Source: Artocarpus heterophyllus (taxonomy: Eukaryota; Streptophyta; Magnoliopsida; Rosales; Moraceae). From it: a stretch of 64,000 nucleotides of DNA. Shown here in pieces: positions 26,368-35,259 of the stretch. The stretch's first letter is position 1. Each line of letters opens with the position of its first letter. The translations under genes and the position numbers were made by a program. The stretch is taken from assembly GCA_025403435.1 (NCBI GenBank), contig JAJQZP010000445.1, positions 518,324 through 582,323 of the forward strand, given 5' to 3'. The notes under the pieces were generated by a model. It did no database searches and was not told where the DNA came from. It was given only the letters and a program-made list of their open reading frames with translations.

Positions 26368-26889
26368 ATGGACCCAAAGTACCAACACCTGAGAAAGTAT
26401 TTCCCATCACTCTCCCAAAAGATTCTCAGAAAGAAATACAAGGCTAGAATTACTCGGTTGTGGATTCTTATGCGTTTTGGTATCCCTTGTGATGTGAGAA
26501 TGTTAATAGAGGGGAAAATCCGTCCGAGTGACTTTAGTCAAGATGTCGGTTTACCAGGAACAGGTACCAGTCGTAGTGCAATGAAAAGAAGAGCTCGTGC
26601 CATCGTGGTCACTTGTAACAAATGTGGAAGACAAAATTGTAACGGTAAATGTACTTCACCTGGTTATATGTCTACGAATAGAGAGGATAAAATAAGGTTT
26701 TGTAGGGATGGACTTTCAAAGGAGAACTTTGATAGCATCCATCCTCCTCTCCACGGTCACCCTAGTGGATATGTTCAAGGAGCTATTTTTAAACTCTGGC
26801 CTAAATTTTATACAGAAAGACAACGCCTCAGGAATATGGTATTTCTAGATCCTGTTTGCCAAGCCATAAGAAAACTGGATGGGGAATAA
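26368..26889 (+). CDS. Cysteine-rich basic protein resembling carlavirus nucleic-acid-binding protein, in LTR element
   Basis: A 173-residue, intronless and intact ORF. The N-terminal third is rich in Lys/Arg and aromatic residues (RKKYKARITRLW near 21-32). The core has a basic patch KRRARAI at 73-79. Next comes a Cys cluster, C83-x2-C86-x4-C91-x3-C95, then SPG at 97-99. Carlavirus and related flexivirus small cysteine-rich proteins have the same order: an Arg-rich RRRA.sI patch, CxxC, a second Cys pair, then PG and a downstream hydrophobic-Gly segment. That viral family binds nucleic acid and is linked to silencing suppression and host gene control. The match is in motif architecture only, and residues after 110 have no recognised counterpart. 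It is not a CCHC gag knuckle, since no His occupies a metal position. Alternatives are an unrelated zinc-binding plant protein or a rebuilt gag. Confidence 0.55.
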   Translation: MDPKYQHLRKYFPSLSQKILRKKYKARITRLWILMRFGIPCDVRMLIEGKIRPSDFSQDVGLPGTGTSRSAMKRRARAIVVTCNKCGRQNCNGKCTSPGYMSTNREDKIRFCRDGLSKENFDSIHPPLHGHPSGYVQGAIFKLWPKFYTERQRLRNMVFLDPVCQAIRKLDGE

Positions 26890-27532
26890 GTCATCGCTCT
26901 ATAAAGGTTATTTAGTCTTTGCTTATTTGAAGCAGTTTTAGCTGATGTTCAACAGTTTGTGTTTTTCTTTTACTCAGAATATTTGCTTTTGTGTTTGAAA
27001 TAATTGTGATTATTAGATTGATACAGTAAGTGTTAATATCTTATTTAATTTATAATTTTCTTAAATATATATATAATAAAATATATTATCTTATCAGACA
27101 CGTCACATACGGTACAGTAATATGTTTGAATTTTGAAAAGCTTATCCAGATATTTCAAGATTTGTGTCTCAAATTTCAAAAGTTCTACAGTATTTGTCGT
27201 TTATATTAAATTTCTAGACTTGGTGTATATTTGTCAAAAAGTCTACAGTTGTGTCATGAGGGTCTTCTGTCAAATTGTTCTCAATTGTCAAAAGTTATAC
27301 AATTAGAGTCTAATCTTTTTCAAAAAGTGAATCAGATTTTCTGTAAACTATCAATCACCTTATCTTACTTTCTTATCCGCACAAGATTTTGTTTAAATCT
27401 TTGGATTACCTTTTCATTACCTACTCGTCTATCTCTTTAGCCCTTTTTGTATATTTCTTATCTTTAAAATCTCATGTAGAACCCGAAGTCTAAGTGGAGC
27501 AGACATTAAGCAACCACTTCTATAAACCAAAT

Positions 27533-28183
27533 ATGTCTACCTCCCAGTCCACGAAGAAAATAAAGAATGTCTGTGTCTTTTGTGGTTCCAGCCTTGGAAA
27601 AGATAAAGCTTATTTAGAAGCTGCAAATCACTTAGGGCAAGTCCTAGCACGCAAGAAGATTAACATAATCTATGGGGGTGGTAGTATAAAAATGATGGTA
27701 AATATGGCACTAGCAGCTAGGTCTAGCGACGCTACTGATGTAAAAATTTGGCCTCATATTCCAGTTGAAGGAAACCTTTGTAAGGAAGCCATAGGTAAGG
27801 GAGAAGGAGTCAGGAGTATCCCTAAAAATTTTAAAGACATAATCTATAATTCTGATGCTTTTATAGCATTACCTGGTGGTCTAGGTACTCTTGAGGAAAT
27901 ATTTATAGTTGCTTGTGGGCAATTGTTGGGCTTTTATTCCAAACCTTTGGGACTGCTGAACGTAAAGGGTTTTTATGACGGTCTTTTGAAATTTCTAGAT
28001 TACGCTGTGGAAGAAAACATCACTACAGAATCGGAGAGACAAATCTTTGTCACTGCTTCAACAGCTGAGGAATTGATAGATAAAATGCAAATCATACATC
28101 CAGAATCCGACACTGCAACATCCAAGCTTGAATGGGAAAGGGAAAGCCGGGAGCGGCCAATTGATTTGAATCTCCATCTGTAA
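27533..28183 (+). CDS. LOG-like (cytokinin riboside monophosphate phosphoribohydrolase-related) protein in LTR element
   Basis: A 216-residue, intronless ORF. ATG 27533 gives an N-terminus aligned with plant LOG proteins (KNVCVFCGSS at 12-20), and upstream codons are non-ATG extension. It has the Rossmann-like nucleotide loop IIYGGGSI at 45-52, SDAFIALPGGLGTLEE at 107-122 (the PGGxGTxxE signature), LGLLNVKGFYD and a C-terminal SKLEWE block as in plant LOGs. LOG enzymes release active cytokinin bases from their riboside monophosphates. Here GGGSVGLMG has become GGGSIKMMV, and the MxQRKxxM segment that supplies a catalytic Arg is replaced by IPKNFKDII (96-104), so normal activity is doubtful. 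The length is typical. Plant LOG genes have introns, so this copy probably entered through an mRNA. It is 643 bp downstream of the cysteine-rich ORF, in the same orientation. Confidence 0.85.
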   Translation: MSTSQSTKKIKNVCVFCGSSLGKDKAYLEAANHLGQVLARKKINIIYGGGSIKMMVNMALAARSSDATDVKIWPHIPVEGNLCKEAIGKGEGVRSIPKNFKDIIYNSDAFIALPGGLGTLEEIFIVACGQLLGFYSKPLGLLNVKGFYDGLLKFLDYAVEENITTESERQIFVTASTAEELIDKMQIIHPESDTATSKLEWERESRERPIDLNLHL

Positions 28184-28318
28184 TCTTTTTGTTTTATCTT
28201 TGGCATGTAGGCATGTGTGTCCGTATTTCGTGTGTTACGAATAACCGTTTGCCTTGTATTATGTGTTTCTTGTGGTACGTCGTTGTTAAATCTTTTAGAT
28301 TCATTGAGCCTAATGCCA

Positions 28319-28470
28319 GGATGGCTGGATACGGAGTACTTGATGCTCTCGAAACGCATCCTTCTTAAGGTCCGATCTTTTGTTTATCGATGTTTTTGTA
28401 TTCTATAAGCATGCATGATATGGATAGCTGGTATACGGAGTGCCTTGTACTCTCGAAACGTATCCGTATT
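28319..28470 (+). other. Pair of related hairpins downstream of the LOG-like ORF
   Basis: Two direct repeats, 28319-28361 and 28422-28470, share GGATRGCTGG, ATACGGAGT and CTCTCGAAACG. The second can fold with ATACGGA (28433-28439) pairing TCCGTAT (28463-28469). The first folds with GGAT (28327-28330) pairing ATCC (28358-28361) and GAG pairing CTC. Spacing is about 105 bp. They may be an RNA processing, stability or packaging signal. No known family was recognised. Confidence 0.5.
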
Positions 28471-29123
28471 ATGTTTGTAATGTGTAATATTCTGTTAATA
28501 TTATGTGGAAGTACCAGAGTCAGTTATGGGGATATTCCATATGAAATATGAGTATATTATTTGGATTGAATGTTTGTGTCATGAGGATAGCTGTTTAATG
28601 AAAAATATGTCGGGTATGTTTGCAACCAGAGATTCCGTTTAATATCTCTATGAATAAGTTTAATGTATGGTTTTGAATATAAGTGTTTGTGATATATGTT
28701 TTATGATTATGTTTTAGTTTATTAGTTGAGGTATGAAATCAAATATATTTGACTTTTCCTTACTCAAAAAGGAAAAGGAACCTAAAGATGAAGTATATAA
28801 AATTTCTCTGGCAATCTCCTTAAATGTGATTGTAAATCACAGTCCATGGACAATGAAGGACTGGAATCATGATATGGTCAATATGTATGCCTGATCAGAT
28901 TCTTAGACTATTATACGGTGTTATAAGTTGAAACTTGTCAGAAATACTCTCATTGAGGGATTTAGGAGTAAGATTTATTATGCAAGTAAATAAGTGGAGT
29001 TACGATAACTTAAATTTGGAGGACAAAGAACATTAACGGTTTAGACTCAGAATTGGAATCATAGTGGAATCATAATTTTTACTAGTATTACTAAAATTGG
29101 AGTTTCGAGGACGAAATTTCTTT
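28471..29123 (+). other. 3' untranslated part of the retrotransposon internal region
   Basis: AT-rich, with no open frame of note. It ends in the GGAGTTTCGAGGACGAAATTTC block before the polypurine tract. No trace of integrase or chromodomain coding sequence was found. Confidence 0.6.
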
Positions 29124-29137
29124 AAGAGGGGTAGAGC
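29124..29137 (+). other. Polypurine tract
   Basis: AAGAGGGGTAGAGC directly abuts the 3' LTR and is preceded by the TTCGAGGACGAAATTTC block common before the 3' LTR in Tekay/Del chromoviruses. One T interrupts the purines. Confidence 0.85.
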
Positions 29138-31538
29138 TGTGACACCCGTTATTCTCCTAAGGGTATTAAGGTAATTAGATTAATTACCTAGTATATATAT
29201 AAAAAAAAAAATCAGAAAATCTCTCATAATTCGAAACTCTCTCTCTCTCTACTTTCTCTCTCTAAAAATTCTCTCTCTCTCTCCTCAAAGATCGTCTGAG
29301 ATTTCGGCATCCGTTTTCGACACCTCCCGCACCAATGGAAAGCTCTCGACGAGCTGAGTCCAACGAGGTGCCGCGCCGCCCAAAACGCCGCCGGAGGAGA
29401 CCACACGCGCCGCCCAAAGTGGCGGCAAAACCCATTTCTTTCCGACGAGATATCTTCGCCGTCCGACGTCCGATCGAGGTGATTCTTGTTCCTACACGAC
29501 CACCGTGATGAGAGGAACAAAACCCACCCTTGGTGGCAGCTCAACAACCGCCGGATTGCTCCGCCCGTCTATTGCCGCCGTGCACCGCCGCCCCCATGGT
29601 GGAACTCCGCCTTGCCGGAGGAGGTGACTGACACCACCCCTCCCAATGAGTTCAGAGGATCAAGGGGAGTAAAACCCCTCGATCAATTGCACGGAAGGAG
29701 CCGGTTTCGCCGGAGAACGGCCAACGCCGCCGTCAACTGCCGCGGGAGTCTCCGTTTTGGCTCTTCCCAGCCACGTTTCTTCAAATTGGATGAGGGGAAA
29801 TGCTCATAGGAGGATGGGTAGCAAAAGCCCTCAGCCAATTTCAGGTTTCCATCGTCGGAGAATCAAGATCGGAGCTCATCCATTTCTACCGACGTTGTAC
29901 TTCACGACCCGCTATGTTAGAGGCAGAATTGGGTGAAATTGACCCCGCCATTGGACTCAGAAGGGTCGATTTAGGGGGGGTAGGCCCGAGCCCAGCTGCC
30001 AACGGACCCCGATTGACGCCGGTCAACGCCGGTCAAAGTCGGTCAACGCCGATCAACGGTGGTCAACGCCGGTCAACGGCCGGTCAAAGGCCAAAATGGG
30101 ATTTTGTGATCCGGACCTCCGATCGAAGATCCGAGACCGCCTCCCGACTCGTTTCGATGCTCTGGATGCAATGGTGACCTCCGTTTGAGCAAATTCCACT
30201 CCGATGAAAATCATCCGGTACCGACTGCACGCGAATCGAGGCGATTCAAACAGCAGTATCGGAATCCAGAATGACGTTTTCAAGAATGTATGATCTCCAG
30301 GAAGCATTCCTAGCCATTCATAGTCGCTCGAGGAGCACTACAGAGGATGCTTCGTAGATACAGCGAGATACAACTGGATCTGCTTTGCTTGGAGTTCAAG
30401 ATCAAGGGAGTATGGAGCTAACGTTAATTGATTCCAGGATTAAGAGACTGTTGATAAGCTTGAAAGGTAGGGATTCTCTTACTCATCTTTTGTGAGGTTT
30501 TTATAGAATTAAAATTGATTGTTTTGCTGCAATATATATATATCTATGTTGAACTGATATTATATGTGTATCACATATGAAACTATGACATGGACTCGTC
30601 TTGTATTGTACGGCGAGGAACATAATGAATTGACACATGTTATAAATTGAGAAGCATGGTTAGGAAAATTAACTCTATTAATAATGATTTAATATAGAGA
30701 AATTGTGAGACATGAAAAGGGCGACGGTTACGTCCTTGGGCATAAATACCCTAAAAGGTAAAACATGGGGAAGGTGATGACGCTTCCTTGGGTTGAAAGT
30801 CCCAGAACACACTGTACAGGAATCGATTTGGTGAGGACTCGGGGCTTGATGTCCCCTCACCGGAACACCCTTGGAATGTTTATAGGGTGATCAAGTGCGC
30901 CCATTTGGGTTTCGATGAGTTGAGTGATACTCAATTTAACATGGATACCTAGGAACAATGATGATTGTTAATATTTGTATAAATGTGTAATTATGACACT
31001 TGGTAATGATTAACTACGGTATCCATAAGATGTGATCATAATAAACCTCATAATCTGGAATATGATGTAACTTATTAACCATGCAGGTTTTAATGTGGTA
31101 ATGATAAAAACCTAAAGGTGAGTAATGGCTTTCTCTACTGAGCATAGTGTTGCTCATTCCCTTATGTTTATATCTTTTCAGGACTCACTAAGTGTGAGGT
31201 GGCTACGAGAAATATAGTTGAGGAAGTGATGTAACTATATTACATTGGGACTGCTCAATTGTAAAGAATGTTCTTCATGATAATGTAAGCATCAATTGTT
31301 ACTTTCTGTGACTGTATTACAATGTGTTGAGGGTTAAAATGATGATGACAACAATTTATATTATTAAATTTAAGGTGCTACATTAAAACTGTGGTTTATT
31401 TGTCGTTTATATTTTTATTTTTGAGTTGAGAGTTTTCATTTAAGTCCCGGGCAAATTTTATTTTTAAGGTTTTACTTTTATTATTTATTTTTATTTTATC
31501 TCATTAAAAACTGTTAACCCCCACATAGGGGCGTTACA
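29138..31538 (+). repeat. 3' LTR of the cargo retrotransposon
   Basis: 2401 bp, identical to the 5' LTR by line-by-line reading except for an 11- instead of 10-base A run near 29201-29211 and T instead of G at 30766. It is followed by the target duplication ATGTT. Confidence 0.95.
30021..30087 (+). promoter_or_regulatory. Array of six GGTCAA motifs in the 3' LTR
   Basis: Identical to the array in the 5' LTR, with GGTCAA at 30021, 30031, 30041, 30061, 30071 and 30082. In this position it could influence sequence downstream, including gene B about 5 kb away, but that is inference. Confidence 0.5.
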
Positions 31539-31543
31539 ATGTT
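31539..31543 (+). repeat. Target site duplication ATGTT, right
   Basis: ATGTT directly follows the terminal CA of the 3' LTR and is continuous with GAAAGTATATC, as in the empty site. Confidence 0.95.
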
Positions 31544-34500
31544 GAAAGTATATCTATATATATGTATCACTTAATTAAGTGTTGCACACCCAATGTTTAT
31601 GTCTATGTTTATGATGTCCAAAGTTGGACTTGTCATATTTGATTTGGGATTAGCTACCCCTTTCATCTCATGATGGCACGCCTACGATGATGATAATGGT
31701 GCAACACTTGGGCCCTAAAGATAAAATGAATGAAGTTTTAATATGGATAATGATAATGAAATATATGTTCTATATGAAAAGGGCACTGTTATATTAATGA
31801 TGCTTATGATTATGATGTTTCATAAAGGTGTTCATAAAATGTTTTATGTTGTGAGATAAGAAAGTGTACTTACTAAGCTTTTGCTTATTTAGTTTATGAT
31901 CATGTTGCAAATAAAGGTAAAAGGATCATGGAATAGGTGGAGGGCATGGATGGGCGTGTGAGCAAGGTGTTAGGTATGTTTTGCCCATAACCCGTATGTC
32001 ACATCAAGGTCTGTCAGAAGGCAAATGACATGTGTCACGGCCTCCACTCACGGATCGGCCTTCATTTGATGACGGGAATGCGGCAATTTGTTGGCTTCTT
32101 GTGGTGGGTGGCTGCCTATTTGCAGGCTCTGACAATCCTATCCAAGTATGTGTCTTATCCAAGGAGGCAAGACTTGTGTTGCGGCTAGTAGGGGCCTTGT
32201 AGAGCACCTTGGGAGGACAAGCCAAGCTCTAGGGGTCAGGATTGCCTTCCTGGTTTATTTTGCCAAGGACAATTGCTGCTCTGTTGAGGAGGTATTCCTT
32301 GGGGACCTTGCCTAGCTCACCCCCAACAGATATGTTTGTAATCATGGATACTTTATATTAGAAATGCTCGAGAAAATTAAATATTTGATCATGAAACATA
32401 ATGTAATGTCTTGTTTGCTTACAGAAATCTTGCAAGAATGTTACTAAAATATTTTAGTTGTTAATTATGTTTATTTCCTGGTTGTAGGGTGTGGAAACGG
32501 AGTTGACTCATTTGGAAGTGCGTTATATGTAATCAAAGAGGTCCCTTCGAAGGCTCTGAATCCTCTAAACTCTTGAGCCCTCCAGCTTATTCTTCAGGTT
32601 CCTTCCTTCTTCTACTTCTTTTTTTTTGAAATAGAGATGGTGTGTTTGTGAGTTTGCCTTTAACAATGGTATTGGCTTCGTTGGTTTAAACGACGAATGG
32701 TGTTTAGATATATTTGTAGTCATTGATATTTTCTATTGGAAATACTTAAGAGAACTGAAATATTTGATCATGAAATATTTGCAACAATATGATTAAGTCA
32801 ACAATCGTAAATTTCAGAATACTCTTTCTCATCTTTTCAATCAACTAAATATCATTCTAAATAGAATGAGTTCCAGATATATGGTGATAATTGGAGAATT
32901 TAAATGAAGATTATCTGATATGAAGAAGGATCTCATACATTCGAGAATTTATTCTATACATAGAGTCAAACAATATAAAATACAATAAAACATTTAGAAA
33001 GGTAATATAAAACACAAATAAAGTGGTACAAGTAGAACAATTAACTATTTTGATGGATTAGAAAATAAGCACAAGATTCTTGGGCCATTGCCTGGGCTGA
33101 CAGGAGGAGGCATAAGATTTGTTTCTATGGTAAAGGTTTTAGTTATTGTGACTATTTTTAGAATAAAGTATTGAGATTGAATAGTTTTTTGCGCTTCAAA
33201 TTTTTACTTTTTAATTGTTATGAGTTTTAACTTGCCGGAGTTAGAGTTCTCCAACCAAAGGGAGGATGATAGAGAACAAAATCAAAATATTAGGATTTTA
33301 AATTATAGGAGTAAAGTTATTTTATAATTTGAATTATTCGAAGTTATTTTATACTTATATTTATGTTTTATTTGTGTTTAACTATTATTAGGATTTATAT
33401 TTCTATAAATATAGGTGACAAATGTGTTCTCTCGATAGACCGATGATTGATTAATTGAATATAGATATTCTCTTTCTATATTCTTCTTCTCTCTAATTAT
33501 TCTCTACTCTCTTTCATCCATCTCGTTCTTCCTCTATTTGTCCCCCTTTCTTTTGGTCTACAGGTATTACATCACACAAATAACTTGTACTAAGTGTGAC
33601 AGGAACCAACAGTGATAGACTGAGCGGCAGGTTTCGATTCAACATTAATATGCCTGTGTCACGTATATCTTATAAGACAACTTGAACAATTTTATATAAA
33701 ATTTTTATTTTATTTGTTAAGATAAATAATATGTAATAATTATTTGTTTTAATTGCTTAAACAATTAATTATATATGTGCACAGAATATTTATTTTAATA
33801 GTTGTATAAATCTAGACTGTGATTGGAGAAATTAGATTAAGCTGTAAAAGGCTGTGACATATGGCCCTCTGCCCTAGGAGAGGATGCACCACATGCCCTA
33901 AGGGTTGGGCAAGAGGTGGGCATGTTTTAATTAAGTAGAGGCAAGGCTTGAATTTTCCAAATATACTTGCTACTATAAATATTTCTCAATGGATATTATA
34001 TTTTAAGGTAGATTATTGTTAGCCTTTATCACAATATTTCATGTTCTCTCATATTTAGAGGAAAAAAAAAAGGTCATTACCGAGAAGGATTAGAACGAAA
34101 ATTGAGGACAAGAAAAAATTCATCGACGCCCACACGTTTGTTGATTCAAGAAATAAGACATAACAATGAAAACTAAGAGGTCAGAGGCCTTGATGGACTC
34201 AATAGATATGTAATATTTTCAAATAGGTACAAATAAATATATTGAATAATTATTTTTTATAACAACATAATTCAATTCTTCAATATTTTAGAAAAAAAAA
34301 ACTTTAAAAATTTATTCTAATGTATAGAATCTTTTTCATTTTTCTAAACTCCCAATATCTAAAAAGATGAGTCTAGGAGGTTAGAACTCTAAAAACTTAA
34401 AGCATGTTTGGTTCGAGTATTTGAATAGAGTATTTGAATGAAGATTTAAATTTTTATGAGAGAAAATACTGTAGCAAAATGATTCGAACTATGATTCGAA

Positions 34501-35258
34501 CCATAAAATAAACGGACCCTTAAATTTTTGATACTTATTTAATTCAGATTTTAGGGAAAACAAATATGTATTTAAAAGATTTTGAATACTTAGATTCAAA
34601 TTTAAGTCCATTGAACAAATATGTCCTAAAGGGGTCAGAACTCTGAAAACTTGAATTCTTAATACTCAAAGGATTCTGATTTTAGAAAAAATAAATACGT
34701 ATCTAAAAATTTTTTAATATTTGAATCTAAATTTAAGCTTATTACACTTAAAAAATACTTCAACCAAACACACTTTAATACTATCCAACAGTTTAGAAAA
34801 CTTGGGTGTTATTAACACCTCAGTTGAAAGTTTATGGGCTAAAAACGTGACAACTAAGTCAAAATGCCCAGAAAGGCTTAAGTTTATCCAAAAGACTTGA
34901 GTCGAACTCTTATCACACATTTTCTTCTTGACGTCATCCGTGACTAAATTTCCCTTGTTAATCTATCAACCAAATTGTCGTTTACGCCTTCCAATAGCGA
35001 CGCCGTGGAAAATTAATCAAACGGTTGCACATGTCCTTATCAAAGTTCTTTCCACGTTTCATAATCTGAAGTAATATTCAATCATATCAAAAGCCAGGAC
35101 CACGATTAATATGCAAAATGATTACCCGCGCGCACTCCTTTTGTGGTGCCAAGCAACTTACTTTATCCTCCTTTCCTGGTCATTTTGACTAATCATGAAG
35201 TTATGCAACCACTATTATAATCAGCCTAAGAAGGAAAATCTTATTTGCTGATTTCAAA
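31544..35258. repeat. Duplicated segment, right copy, second part
   Basis: Collinear with 12356-16043: LTR remnant to about 31975, unassigned sequence, LTR-like element (about 33270-33580), MITE-like sequence (about 34402-34624), and the promoter of gene B. Differences from the left copy are scattered substitutions and short indels, for example an extra ATGAAGATTATC near 32904. Confidence 0.85.
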
Positions 35259-35259
35259 G
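34900..35259 (+). promoter_or_regulatory. Proximal promoter of gene B with TGACGTCA box
   Basis: The stretch before ATG 35260 contains a perfect bZIP-type palindrome TGACGTCA at 34929-34936, a CCACGT core near 35051, and an AT-rich TATTATAAT near 35213 that could act as TATA about 45 bp before the ATG. The same stretch, with few changes, is at 15700-16043 in front of no gene. Function is inferred from motif type only. Confidence 0.45.

Larger units (their letters stand above)
22479..31538 (+). mobile_element. Complete non-autonomous LTR retrotransposon with two cargo ORFs
   Basis: The element is 9060 bp. LTRs at 22479-24878 and 29138-31538 begin TGTGACACCC and end GCGTTACA. ATGTT flanks both sides (22474-22478 and 31539-31543) and occurs once in the paralogous empty site at 12351-12355. 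The primer site TGGTATCAGAGCC (24886-24898) fits initiator tRNA-Met. The end of the internal region (TTTCGAGGACGAAATTTC, then a purine run) is the form usual in Tekay/Del chromoviruses of Ty3/gypsy. The 4259-bp internal region has no gag, protease, RT, RNase H or integrase. It has two intact intronless ORFs on the element's strand: 26368-26889 (cysteine-rich basic protein) and 27533-28183 (LOG-like). It must rely on another element's proteins. The near-identical LTRs show that it inserted recently, after the host segment was duplicated. Confidence 0.93.
20340..31975 (+). mobile_element. TGTAACACCC-type LTR carrying the nested 22479-31538 retrotransposon
   Basis: It starts TGTAACACCCGCC, with GGCAGGCCGA motifs near 20600-20670, and continues to 22478. 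It resumes at 31544 after the nested element and its duplicated ATGTT. The interior matches 11402-12785 closely (TGACGTCA at 22282-22289; ACTTACTAAGCTTTTGCTTA near 31868). Like the left copy, it departs from the 16725 copy after about 31975, so its own 3' end is missing. Confidence 0.6.

Noticed and set aside
27494..27532. Longer N-terminus for the LOG-like ORF
   Set aside because: The extension begins at a GTG codon; ATG 27533 gives the normal LOG N-terminus and length.
27533..28183. LOG-like ORF as an ordinary host gene with LTRs around it by chance
   Set aside because: It lacks introns and lies with PBS on one side and PPT on the other, inside matched TSDs; the empty paralogous site lacks it.
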